From JAVBKX01 sp031553835 (GTDB lineage: Bacteria; Bacteroidota; Bacteroidia; Bacteroidales; Azobacteroidaceae), in NCBI GenBank assembly GCA_031553835.1, contig JAVBKX010000002.1, forward strand, positions 1 through 49,651: a DNA stretch of 49,651 nt. Reading direction: 5' to 3'. The notes under the pieces are model-generated. The model was not told the origin of the DNA and did no database searches. It saw only the letters and a program-made list of their open reading frames with translations. Both the position numbers and the translations under genes were made by a program. Shown in pieces: positions 16,929 to 25,326 of the stretch (positions are counted from its first letter, which is position 1; each line of letters opens with the position of its first letter).

Positions 16929-17273
16929 ATGCAAAGAGACGAATTACTGAAAAGTCGGGAGTATTGGATTACAAAAATACAAATTGACCTCTTCAATCAA
17001 ATCGAACAATACATGAAAACGCATGGATTGAACAGGACTCAATTAGCACAACAATTAGGCGTATCGAAAGGATACATTACGCAGGTATTAAATGGAGATT
17101 ACGACCATCGTATTTCCAAATTGGTAGAGTTGTCTCTGGCAATCGGCATGGTACCGGAAATACAATTCAAAAGTACAGATGAATATATTTCTACATTCAA
17201 TGATAAAACGAGCACACAGTCTTCATCTGCAACTGATTATCCATTTATTCATAAACAATCAAAATTAATTTAA
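16929..17273 (+). CDS. XRE-family HTH antitoxin
   Basis: The 114-residue protein contains a helix-turn-helix of the XRE/Cro type, LNRTQLAQQLGVSKGYITQVLNG (split as RTQLAQQLGV and SKGYITQVLNG), near residues 36-58. A variable Ser/Thr-rich tail follows, which may contact the toxin. Antitoxins of this type usually bind their own promoter. ATG 16929 is used here; a GTG at 16926 overlaps the toxin stop and would add one residue. The stop lies only 26 bases before recA, and no separate recA promoter is evident, so recA may share this transcript. Confidence 0.75.
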   Translation: MQRDELLKSREYWITKIQIDLFNQIEQYMKTHGLNRTQLAQQLGVSKGYITQVLNGDYDHRISKLVELSLAIGMVPEIQFKSTDEYISTFNDKTSTQSSSATDYPFIHKQSKLI

Positions 17274-17299
17274 AACATTTTAATACAAGTATAAAACTC

Positions 17300-18334
17300 A
17301 TGGCAGAAAAAGAAAAAAGCACAGAAGGTGCAACAAAATCAGCCCTTAATGCGGAAAAACTAAAAGCATTGCAGGCTGCAATGGACAAAATCGAAAAAAA
17401 CTATGGAAAAGGTTCCATCATGAAGATGGGCGACAGTATTGTAGAAGAAGTAAGCGTCATTTCTACCGGATCGGTAGCCCTCAACGCTGCCTTAGGCGTA
17501 GGAGGTTATCCGAAAGGTCGGATTATTGAAATCTACGGACCGGAATCTTCCGGTAAAACAACCTTAGCTATCCATGCCATCGCCGAGGCGCAAAAAGCCG
17601 GAGGAATCGCGGCATTTATTGATGCAGAACATGCTTTCGACCGGTTTTATGCCGAAAAATTAGGTGTAGATGTGGATAATCTCTGGGTTTCCCAACCCGA
17701 CTCGGGCGAACAAGCATTGGAAATTGCCGAACAATTGATCCGTTCGTCGGCTGTAGATATTGTAGTGATCGACTCGGTGGCTGCCTTGACTCCAAAAGCC
17801 GAATTGGAAGGAGAAATGGGCGAATCTAAAATGGGATTACAGGCCCGGTTAATGTCGCAGGCGCTACGTAAACTCACCGCAGCAATCAGCAAAACAAATA
17901 CCACCTGCATTTTTATCAACCAGCTACGCGACAAAATCGGCGTCATGTTTGGCAGCCCCGAAACTACTACCGGAGGAAATGCTTTGAAATTTTATGCTTC
18001 CGTACGATTAGACATTCGAAAAGCATCTGCGATCAAAGACGGGGAAGATGTGAAAGGAAACCAAACCCGCGTCAAAGTAGTGAAAAATAAAGTAGCGCCT
18101 CCTTTCAAAAAGGCGGAATTCGATATCATGTTTGGCGAAGGCATTTCGCACGAAGGTGAATTGGTAGATCTGGGAACAGACCTCGGTATTATCAAAAAAA
18201 GCGGTTCCTGGTTCAGCTACAATGACTCGAAATTAGGACAAGGACGGGAAGCTGCCAAAGAATGTTTGAAAGATAATCCTGAATTGGCTGAAGAAATTGA
18301 AAAATTGATTACTGAAGCATTGAAAAACAAATAA
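17300..18334 (+). CDS. recA: Recombinase RecA
   Basis: RecA forms filaments on single-stranded DNA, drives strand exchange, and stimulates LexA-type self-cleavage. The 344-residue protein has the standard length. Walker A is GPESSGKTT (residues 80-88), Walker B is DIVVIDSVAAL, and loop L2 lies in GVMFGSPETTTGGNALKFYAS. The highly conserved opening KALQAAMDKIEKNYGKGSIMKMGD is present in parts. The acidic C-terminal tail is short (ELAEEIEKLITEAL). No LexA-box-like palindrome was seen upstream. A hairpin at 18390-18416 may end the transcript. Confidence 0.98.
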   Translation: MAEKEKSTEGATKSALNAEKLKALQAAMDKIEKNYGKGSIMKMGDSIVEEVSVISTGSVALNAALGVGGYPKGRIIEIYGPESSGKTTLAIHAIAEAQKAGGIAAFIDAEHAFDRFYAEKLGVDVDNLWVSQPDSGEQALEIAEQLIRSSAVDIVVIDSVAALTPKAELEGEMGESKMGLQARLMSQALRKLTAAISKTNTTCIFINQLRDKIGVMFGSPETTTGGNALKFYASVRLDIRKASAIKDGEDVKGNQTRVKVVKNKVAPPFKKAEFDIMFGEGISHEGELVDLGTDLGIIKKSGSWFSYNDSKLGQGREAAKECLKDNPELAEEIEKLITEALKNK

Positions 18335-18389
18335 TCAGCCATTCTGTCGTACCTAATATGACAGGCACGAAATTTGAATTGTTTATCGT

Positions 18390-18420
18390 AAGGCTCGCCT
18401 AAAATCAGCGGGCCTTATTT
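18390..18420 (+). terminator. Probable terminator after recA
   Basis: AAGGCTCGC (18390-18398) can pair with GCGGGCCTT (18408-18416), with one T-G wobble and a 9-base loop. ATTT follows, so the T-run is poor but the stem is GC-rich. Confidence 0.55.
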
Positions 18421-18442
18421 CGACAGACTCAAATGGAAAAAT

Positions 18443-20650
18443 ATGGCCAACAACTATAAAAATCTGGCAGAAAAAAGCTATTTGCTGCTGGAACAAAAAA
18501 AACTCAAGGCAGCCTTGGATAACATCGGCAAATTAATTTCCGAATTACAAGACTGGACATTCAATGAAGAACTGAATGCTTTGCACGAAACATACGGAAA
18601 TTTGCTCCGGTATTTCGAAGAAGGCATTAAAGATCCGTCACGCGATATGATTTATAATCAGCTGAGACTGGCTGCATACGAATTAACCGACCGGGTATAT
18701 ATCGCTCTCCAAACCAAAAAATCACCGTTGTATTATTTTGAACGAAAACGTAGTTTTTCTATCGCTGAAAAATCTTCCTTAGCCGGATTATTGGCCAATA
18801 TAAAGGATATTTCGGAAAAAATGGCGTTGAATGCCGTATTAGAACCTCATAATGAGGTTGCAAAACAACTGGAACGGGAGATGGAATATAATGCCATCCG
18901 GTTGTTTAATCACGTTTGGCTGAGTGGCAAATTTTCCTCCGACGAAACATCTGTAATTTCAGATATTTTCGACCATAAATTATTACCCGAATCCATCTGT
19001 TGCCTCATCATTACGGCATTAACCCTCCATTTGCAGATAGTTTGGGATGAAGAAAAATTATTGTTGCTTTTAGATGCTTACAAAAATGAAAACGAAGAAA
19101 TCCGCCAACGGACGCTAACGGGGATTTTGCTTACTTTGAGACAATACGACCGGCGGCTGCCGTTGTATCCGGCTATCGACCAACGGCTTCAACATTTAAA
19201 CGAAGATCCTGTGTTCAAAAAAAACATCCGGAATATCCTGCAACAATTTATTCTAAGTAAAGATACAGAAAAAATTACACGGAAAATCAATGAAGAAATT
19301 CTGCCCGAAATGATGAAAATCAATCCGATCCTCAGCAAAAAAATCAAACTGGAAGATTTAATGAGCGGCGAAGGTTTGAACGATAAAAACCCGGAATGGC
19401 AGCATTTTATTGAAGAAGCAGGCTTGAATGACAAACTGCAGGAATTTTCGGAATTACAAATGGAAGGAGCCGATGTGATGCACTCTTCATTTTCTCATTT
19501 AAAGACCCACCCGTTTTTCTCGGAACTATCCAATTGGTTTTTGCTTTTCAACACACAACATTCTGTATTTCACGCTGATTTTAAAGATCAAACAACGCTT
19601 AATTTGCTGGATACCATCGGATCGTCATCATTCTTATGCAACTCCGACAAATTTTCACTTTATCTGAGCATTGCCCAAATGCCGGATACTTACAGGCAGA
19701 TTGTAGCCAACCAGTTTTCATCGGAGGCAACTGCCATGAGTGAAATACAAAAAAGCGATTTGCCCAATCCTGACAAAAAGGCTATAGATATTGCCAACCA
19801 ATATATTCGTGATTTATACCGGTTTTATAAATTATTTCCCCGAAAAAGAGAACTGGTCGATATTTTTGATATTACACCTGATTTCTTTCAGGCGACTTCG
19901 ATTGCCCGGCTCATTGCCGACAAAACAAGCCTGCAAACCATTGGGGAATATTATTTTACAAAAGGCTATTATCAGCAGGCAGCAGCAATATTTGACCAGT
20001 TGATGGAATTTAGCCAGCCTGATGTAGAATTATTTCAGAAAAAAGGATATTGCCTGCAAATGACAGGCGATTTGCTAGGAGCATTGGATACCTACCTTAA
20101 TGCCGAATTGCTGAATTCTTCCAATAAATGGACTATCAACAAATTGGCCTACTGCTACCGAATGTTGAAAAAACCGGAAGATGCTTTGATTTACTATCGA
20201 AAGTTAGAACAAATCCAGCCCGATAATTTGTCGGTACAACTCAATATTGGCCATTGCTATTTAGAACTCAAGAATTATAGTGAAGCCCTAAAGTATTATT
20301 TTAAAGTGGAATACTTAGATAAAGATGGATTCAAAGCCTGGAGACCTATTGCCTGGTGTTCATTCCTAACCGGAAAATACGAGCAGGCAAATGATTATTT
20401 TGAAAAAATCATTGTTGCGGGAAAAGCCGGTTCAGCAGACTTTCTCAATAGCGGGCACACCCAATGGGCGATGGGACATATTCAACAAGCCATCGCTCTC
20501 TATACACAATCCATCCGGTATCCTGAGAGTAATTTCCAACATTTTGAAGAGGCTTTCCATAATGATGAACCTGATCTATTGAGAGCAGGGATTAATACTC
20601 AGGATATTCCTCTTCTTTTGGACAGGCTGAGGTATCTTACAATGCTTTAA
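18443..20650 (+). CDS. Large TPR protein, function unknown
   Basis: The 735-residue protein has no signal peptide or membrane segment and is probably cytoplasmic. The first 480 residues are helical, with acidic/basic alternation. Residues about 500-690 contain at least five clear TPR units, such as YYFTKGYYQQAAAIFDQL, GYCLQMTGDLLGALDTYL and GHCYLELKNYSEALKYYF. TPR arrays mediate protein-protein contacts; no enzyme domain was seen. It starts 108 bases after recA, beyond a probable terminator. It could be a scaffold or chaperone-like factor, but no function is claimed. Confidence 0.8.
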   Translation: MANNYKNLAEKSYLLLEQKKLKAALDNIGKLISELQDWTFNEELNALHETYGNLLRYFEEGIKDPSRDMIYNQLRLAAYELTDRVYIALQTKKSPLYYFERKRSFSIAEKSSLAGLLANIKDISEKMALNAVLEPHNEVAKQLEREMEYNAIRLFNHVWLSGKFSSDETSVISDIFDHKLLPESICCLIITALTLHLQIVWDEEKLLLLLDAYKNENEEIRQRTLTGILLTLRQYDRRLPLYPAIDQRLQHLNEDPVFKKNIRNILQQFILSKDTEKITRKINEEILPEMMKINPILSKKIKLEDLMSGEGLNDKNPEWQHFIEEAGLNDKLQEFSELQMEGADVMHSSFSHLKTHPFFSELSNWFLLFNTQHSVFHADFKDQTTLNLLDTIGSSSFLCNSDKFSLYLSIAQMPDTYRQIVANQFSSEATAMSEIQKSDLPNPDKKAIDIANQYIRDLYRFYKLFPRKRELVDIFDITPDFFQATSIARLIADKTSLQTIGEYYFTKGYYQQAAAIFDQLMEFSQPDVELFQKKGYCLQMTGDLLGALDTYLNAELLNSSNKWTINKLAYCYRMLKKPEDALIYYRKLEQIQPDNLSVQLNIGHCYLELKNYSEALKYYFKVEYLDKDGFKAWRPIAWCSFLTGKYEQANDYFEKIIVAGKAGSADFLNSGHTQWAMGHIQQAIALYTQSIRYPESNFQHFEEAFHNDEPDLLRAGINTQDIPLLLDRLRYLTML

Positions 20651-20717
20651 GAGGATCTGTAAATATACCATTTTTTGACAATTTTCCCTTCTTTAAATGT
20701 CTCTTCCTGCAATTAAC

Positions 20718-20725
20718 TATTTTTG
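20718..20725 (+). promoter_or_regulatory. -7 promoter element before the HTH regulator
   Basis: TATTTTTG fits TAnnTTTG. TTTA lies 22 bases upstream as a weak -33. Transcription would start near 20732, leaving a leader of about 65 bases. Confidence 0.45.
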
Positions 20726-20796
20726 TGAGAGGGGGAAGTGTTATTTTCTGAAAAAAATTCTACTTTTATGCATAAAATGAATAAATAATTTCATTT

Positions 20797-21756
20797 ATGT
20801 CAAACATTAATTCTGAATTGATTTCAATATTGAAACAAAAAACTCCTCCGGGAGAAAATGCTGTGAATATATTAACGGATATTATTCCTCTCAGCAAAGA
20901 AGCGGCATACAGAAGACTAAGAGGAGATATCCCTCTATCACTGGAAGAAGCAGTCCGTATTTGTCAAAAATTCAATATTTCCCTCGACTTATTAATGAAT
21001 GTACAACAGGCCAATAAATATTCATTCAACCTTCACGCTTTATTTGAAACAGATGGCATTGAAAATTATTACCTGATGATGAAGCAGTCCTTAGATAAAT
21101 TATCTGAGACCGTAAAAGATCCTACAATCAACGCGCAATATACCTTCGTCCGCAATATTATGCCGGAACTGTTTGTCTTCAAATACGATTCCATCATAAA
21201 AATATTCTTGTTCCGCTGGTTATATCAAATTATCCCAGGACATTTCCCTCAAAAAATGATTGACATTAAGCCTCCTCAAAAGCTGATTGAAGTGATGCGG
21301 CAATTTTCGGTGATGTCGCAAAGAATCAGCGCTTCCCTCATCATCGACAGCGTGGCATTTACCGACTTTATCAGAGATATAACGTATTGGCGCGAATTGA
21401 ATATGGTTAGTGAAGAAGAAATTTCGCAGTTAAAAAAAGATGTTTTGGCGGCCTTGAAAGAGATGGAAATGGCGGCCAGTGAAGGTAAATTCAAATCGGG
21501 ATACCCTTTTACTTTATATGTATCTCATATTCTCATCGATTCTTCTTATACATTATTCAAGATACCGGATTATGAGGTTTGTTCGGTCAATATTTACGGA
21601 CTGAATTGTTTGACATGCACTAATCCAAAAGTATTGGCTAACCAAGAGGTCTGGATGGATTATTTAATCAGGAATTCGACCTTAGTGTCAAAAAGCGGCA
21701 AATTAACGCGCATCGAATATTTTGCAAAACAACGGGAAATTATTGAAGCGCTATAA
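20797..21756 (+). CDS. HTH transcriptional regulator with a large C-terminal domain
   Basis: The 319-residue protein begins with a helix-turn-helix of the XRE/BetR-like kind. In residues about 18-65, LTDIIPLSKEAAYRRLRGDIP would be the DNA-binding core and LSLEEAVRICQKFNISLDLL the fourth and fifth helices. The remaining 250 residues are mostly helical, without a known ligand-binding signature, and include a Cys-containing segment YGLNCLTCTNP. Such regulators are common and mostly uncharacterised in Bacteroidota. It is a single-gene transcript with its own promoter and terminator. Confidence 0.7.
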   Translation: MSNINSELISILKQKTPPGENAVNILTDIIPLSKEAAYRRLRGDIPLSLEEAVRICQKFNISLDLLMNVQQANKYSFNLHALFETDGIENYYLMMKQSLDKLSETVKDPTINAQYTFVRNIMPELFVFKYDSIIKIFLFRWLYQIIPGHFPQKMIDIKPPQKLIEVMRQFSVMSQRISASLIIDSVAFTDFIRDITYWRELNMVSEEEISQLKKDVLAALKEMEMAASEGKFKSGYPFTLYVSHILIDSSYTLFKIPDYEVCSVNIYGLNCLTCTNPKVLANQEVWMDYLIRNSTLVSKSGKLTRIEYFAKQREIIEAL

Positions 21757-21776
21757 AAAAGGTTCCAATAAAAAAA

Positions 21777-21803
21777 AACGAGGTTTTTGGCCTCGTTCCT
21801 TTT
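21777..21803. terminator. Bidirectional terminator between HTH regulator and secG
   Basis: AACGAGG (21777-21783) pairs with CCTCGTT (21791-21797) around a 7-base loop. An A-run lies to the left and CCTTTTT to the right, so the hairpin can end transcription from both directions between the convergent genes. Confidence 0.8.
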
Positions 21804-21819
21804 TATTATAATTCATTGA

Positions 21820-22167
21820 TTATTGATTTTCGGCATTCGGTTCTTCTTGTTGCACCGGACTGCTAAAAGGAGAAACTGCATTCGGATCGGCAAGCTCGGT
21901 ATTTTGGATATTTTCCTTAATCTGCGAATCAGTAGAAGCTGTTGCCGACGGAAGGAAAAAAGCGACCGCAACACTCAACAACACTACCACTGCGGCCGAC
22001 GCCCAAGTTGCTTTTTCAAGAAAGTCGGTTGTCCGGCGAACTCCCATCACCTGGTTGGAAGATGAAAAACCGGCAGCTAAGCCTCCTCCTTTTGAATTTT
22101 GGACAATTACCATAAAAATTAAAAAGATAGACGCTAATACAATCAGTATTGAAATAAATATGTACAT
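21820..22167 (-). CDS. secG: Preprotein translocase subunit SecG
   Basis: SecG is the small accessory subunit of the SecYEG channel. The 115-residue protein has two membrane helices (about 2-22 and 53-73). Between them lies the diagnostic loop NSKGGGLAAGFSSSNQVMG, then RRTTDFLEKATW. A Gln/Glu/Pro-rich tail of about 40 residues is normal for Bacteroidota. It is the last gene of a minus-strand run in which it follows the TPR protein by one base. The order activator-lptE-TPR-secG is typical of Bacteroidales. Confidence 0.93.
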   Translation of the reverse strand: MYIFISILIVLASIFLIFMVIVQNSKGGGLAAGFSSSNQVMGVRRTTDFLEKATWASAAVVVLLSVAVAFFLPSATASTDSQIKENIQNTELADPNAVSPFSSPVQQEEPNAENQ

Positions 22168-22168
22168 T

Positions 22169-22921
22169 TTACTCTGTTTTTTGTATATTAGTAATCAATT
22201 TTTCCAAAAATCGAATTTGGTCTGCAAAGTAAATATTTTTTTCCGGATATAGCAAATTTAGTTTCCGAATTATTTCCAATGCTTTATCATATTTTTTCTG
22301 TTTCAGGTAAATTTTAGCCAATGTTTCGGAAAAAAACATGGGTTCGTTTTCATCTTCCGGCGTGGGTAAGCTATCGGTCAATTGTCCTAAGTCGATTTTA
22401 ATCGGCGCTTCTTTATCTTTTTCCAAAAAACTATCGATAATATCCTGGTGTTCCAGCGGATTGGCGTGACTATCTGTCTGCGGCGCATCCTCTTCGCCGG
22501 CAGATAATGTAGATAAATAATCCGCATTGGCCACCGATTTCGAATATAATTCCAATGGCTCTTCTTCTGTAACCATCACCGGTTTGCCCGTCTGATAATC
22601 GGATAAAAATAAGTCTATCAAGGCAAAAGACGAATCGGCAACAGGTCTGTCCTTTTTTCCCAACCCGTTAATATCCAACGATGCAAACCGGTCGGCTTCC
22701 ACCAAAAGAAACAACTTCCTGCGGTCGCCGGCATACAATGTTACTTTTCGCAAGACTTGCTGAAAATCGGTATCTTTTACTTTTTTCAGATTCATCAAAT
22801 ACAACATATTTGTGGTCTGAAAATAAGGAAATTCTTTCGTTACACGCCTCAATGTATCTAAACTGGTGGTATCCAGCGAATCGGGATGCGCCACCCATTG
22901 CAACAATTCTTCCGCCCGCAT
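22169..22921 (-). CDS. TPR-containing protein of the lptE-secG cluster
   Basis: The 250-residue protein starts MRAEELLQWVAHPDSLD and has no signal peptide. It has a conserved helical N-terminal half and an acidic, low-complexity middle. A C-terminal TPR-like pair spans about 200-235 (ETLAKIYLKQKKYDKALEII, then LNLLYPEKNIYFADQI). It sits four bases after lptE and one base before secG, so it is almost certainly co-translated with them. The fixed position between an LPS-assembly lipoprotein and a translocase subunit suggests an envelope-biogenesis role, but no function has been recognised. Confidence 0.75.
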   Translation of the reverse strand: MRAEELLQWVAHPDSLDTTSLDTLRRVTKEFPYFQTTNMLYLMNLKKVKDTDFQQVLRKVTLYAGDRRKLFLLVEADRFASLDINGLGKKDRPVADSSFALIDLFLSDYQTGKPVMVTEEEPLELYSKSVANADYLSTLSAGEEDAPQTDSHANPLEHQDIIDSFLEKDKEAPIKIDLGQLTDSLPTPEDENEPMFFSETLAKIYLKQKKYDKALEIIRKLNLLYPEKNIYFADQIRFLEKLITNIQKTE

Positions 22922-22925
22922 TTAT

Positions 22926-23462
22926 TTACCAATTTCCAAGGGTTGCATTAAAAATCTGATCCGTCAAATCTTCGACTATTTGTCTGATCAACTCATCCTG
23001 AACGCTGTCGAGTGTTTTTGTGGACGAATCGAAAGAGCGATAAGCGGAAAAAGTCTGTTCAAAATCTTCATCCGGTTTTTTGTTATTTCGATAGCGTACT
23101 TTGACTGAGATTGTCAGTTTGGTTTCTGAAGCCAATGCATCGGCTCTTACCGCCATATCGTCGGTACGATAGCCGGTAATTTCTCCTTCGATCTCCAAAT
23201 CTGCATTTGTATCTATCATTTTCAACCGGGTCTGATTGATAAAACGATTCCGCAACTCCTGGGTAAACGTTTGCGACAAAGTAGGATATACATAATCGGC
23301 ATAGTTAGGAAAATCCTGTACCGATATTGATTTTGTCAGGTTGTAATCTACCGATGCCCCATTGAACTGATACGAGATCGAGCATCCTGCGAATAATAAC
23401 AATAACCCAATATGGCCATAGGCTACAATATTTTTGCGCAGGATTTTTTTATTCCAATCCAT
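22926..23462 (-). CDS. lptE: LPS assembly lipoprotein LptE-like
   Basis: LptE plugs the LptD outer-membrane barrel and assists lipopolysaccharide insertion. From ATG 23462 the product has 178 residues and a lipoprotein signal with Cys27 (LFAGC). A frame opening 57 bases earlier would place a non-signal leader in front. Characteristic features of the Bacteroidota family are YQFNGASVDY after the cysteine, the segment VYPTLSQTFTQELRNRFI, LEIEGEITGY and a basic beta-rich C-terminus ending ATLGNW. Its start overlaps the end of the sigma-54 activator gene by 14 bases, which implies translational coupling. Confidence 0.85.
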   Translation of the reverse strand: MDWNKKILRKNIVAYGHIGLLLLFAGCSISYQFNGASVDYNLTKSISVQDFPNYADYVYPTLSQTFTQELRNRFINQTRLKMIDTNADLEIEGEITGYRTDDMAVRADALASETKLTISVKVRYRNNKKPDEDFEQTFSAYRSFDSSTKTLDSVQDELIRQIVEDLTDQIFNATLGNW

Positions 23463-24672
23463 ATTCTTTGATTTTACGATATAATGTCCGTTCGGAAATT
23501 TTGAGATCTTGCGCTGCATTTCGCCGTTTACCGTTGTTTCGTTCCAATGCTTTTTTAATCATATCTCTTTCCACTTCTTCCAACGAAAGGGTTTCTTCCT
23601 CATATTCATCAGCATATTGTACCGGTTCCTCTTCATCCTGAGCATTTTTATTTATCGGAGAAGAAATAACCGAAACCGGATTTTGATAGGCTGGAGTGGC
23701 AGTAACACCGGATACTTCGCCCATTGGAATATTTCCGGCCATCAAACCATGAACTAATTTTTTCAGTTCACCAACTTCTTTTTTCATATCAAAAATCACT
23801 TGATACAGCATTTCCCGTTCAGTAGCGTTCATGGCCGATTGTTCGCTTTCACTGCGTACCAACACGGGCAATCGTTCCATATCCGGATGAGTAAGATAGG
23901 GTTTCAAAATATGTGCCGAAATTTCCCGTTCCTGCTCAAGAATCGACAAACGCTCGGTTATATTCTTCAACTCCCTGATATTGCCCGGCCAACGATAACC
24001 TTTCATCAACTGTTTTGCCTCTTCCGTAAGATGGATAGGAGGCATTTTATATTTATCAGCAAAGTCGGAAGCAAATTTACGGAACAAGAGCGCTACATCT
24101 TCTTTCCGTTCGCGCAAAGGAGGAATTTGAATCGGAATCGTATTCAGCCTGTAATACAAATCTTCCCTGAATTTCCCGGTACGGATGGCCTGAAGTAAAT
24201 CAACATTGGTAGCCGCCACAATCCGCACATCGGTTTTTTGTACTTTGGAAGAACCCACTTTCATAAATTCACCGGTTTCCAATACGCGCAACAACCGCGC
24301 CTGCGTAGCCAACGGCAACTCCCCTACTTCGTCCAAAAAAATCGTTCCGCCGCTAACTACTTCAAAATAACCTTTGCGCTCACCCAAAGCACCTGTAAAT
24401 GAGCCTTTTTCATGACCAAACAATTCAGAATCAATTGTTCCTTCAGGAATCGCTCCGCAGTTGACGGCAATATATGCACCGTGTTTACGAATGCTGTTTT
24501 GATGTATGATTTGAGGAAAAGCTTCTTTTCCGACCCCGCTTTCACCGTAAATTAATACGGATGCATCAGTAGGCGCTATCAATAGAGCTTTTTCAATTTC
24601 CCTGTCGAGCAGCGGACTGTTTCCTATAATACTGAATCGCTGTTTAATTGATTGAATATCTGCTTTCGCCAT
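23449..24672 (-). CDS. Sigma-54-interacting AAA+ activator with Fis-type HTH, no receiver domain
   Basis: The 407-residue protein starts directly with a central AAA+ domain: Walker A GESGVGKE (43-50), the sigma-54 contact loop GSFTGA (90-95), Walker B GGTIFLDEVGEL, and the R-finger region GKFREDLYYRLN. The C-terminus carries a Fis-type helix-turn-helix ending in ISERTLYRKIKEYGLE. No response-regulator or sensing domain precedes the AAA+ module, so activity is probably set by another protein or by expression level. It leads into lptE, the TPR gene and secG. The family opens sigma-54 promoters; direct targets are unknown. Confidence 0.92.
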   Translation of the reverse strand: MAKADIQSIKQRFSIIGNSPLLDREIEKALLIAPTDASVLIYGESGVGKEAFPQIIHQNSIRKHGAYIAVNCGAIPEGTIDSELFGHEKGSFTGALGERKGYFEVVSGGTIFLDEVGELPLATQARLLRVLETGEFMKVGSSKVQKTDVRIVAATNVDLLQAIRTGKFREDLYYRLNTIPIQIPPLRERKEDVALLFRKFASDFADKYKMPPIHLTEEAKQLMKGYRWPGNIRELKNITERLSILEQEREISAHILKPYLTHPDMERLPVLVRSESEQSAMNATEREMLYQVIFDMKKEVGELKKLVHGLMAGNIPMGEVSGVTATPAYQNPVSVISSPINKNAQDEEEPVQYADEYEEETLSLEEVERDMIKKALERNNGKRRNAAQDLKISERTLYRKIKEYGLE

Positions 24673-24684
24673 AGACGATCTTTA

Positions 24685-25326
24685 TTAATTATTTTCTTTG
24701 GGGAGATGCGATAACAAAAAAAATTTTAAAGGGAAACTGTATTCAGCATCCAAATTCCAATACTCTGGATTATCAAAAAAATAATCATGATTCCTGTTTT
24801 TAAACGCTTTTTCTTCTGCTATCGTTTTTTTCATCGAGTCAATGTATGCATACATTTTTGATTTTCGATTCGGTACATTATATACAGCATGCCTCGATGC
24901 GTCCTTTTTCCCTCCCACACATACCTCGTAGTCTTTGAAACAATTCAAAAGTTCCTGATGTTTTAAATTTATTAATTGGGAAATTAATGTTTCAAAATCT
25001 CCATCCTCTTGATCGTTAGGAAATAAAAACAATTCAAACTCAATAGATAATAATGCCTTTTGTTGCAATAATTCTTGTTTTCTCCGTGTAAATCCGCCCA
25101 AATTAGTCACTTCGTCAGCATCAAACACCACCAAATTCACTCCATTCAAATCAGTGTTCTCATTAAATTTATTCACTGAATTTTTCAAGTTATCTTTTCC
25201 ATCAAGAGCAATTATCCGTACTTGCGTCTCCCATTGATTACTTCCTGTAATATGAGTCAAAAATTTTTTCATAAAATCAGCCTCTACTGTTGTATCATGT
25301 TTTGACTCCAAAAAAATTTGTATCAT
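24685..25326 (-). CDS. TOPRIM-like (DUF3226/RloB-type) partner of the ATPase
   Basis: The 213-residue protein opens with MIQIFLESKHD, placing an acidic residue (Glu7) at the end of the first strand as in TOPRIM folds. VVFDADE (Asp69, Asp71) provides the DxD pair. A segment LFLFPNDQEDGDFETLI resembles the strand-and-turn signature of DUF3226/RloB proteins. Such proteins are possible nucleases using a metal held by these acidic residues. It shares an ATGA stop/start overlap with the ATPase upstream, the same relation seen for PARIS-type AriA/AriB and Abi/Rlo pairs. Assignment is by motif only. The C-terminal half, rich in Lys and aromatic residues, matches nothing recognised. Confidence 0.6.
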   Translation of the reverse strand: MIQIFLESKHDTTVEADFMKKFLTHITGSNQWETQVRIIALDGKDNLKNSVNKFNENTDLNGVNLVVFDADEVTNLGGFTRRKQELLQQKALLSIEFELFLFPNDQEDGDFETLISQLINLKHQELLNCFKDYEVCVGGKKDASRHAVYNVPNRKSKMYAYIDSMKKTIAEEKAFKNRNHDYFFDNPEYWNLDAEYSFPLKFFLLSHLPKENN

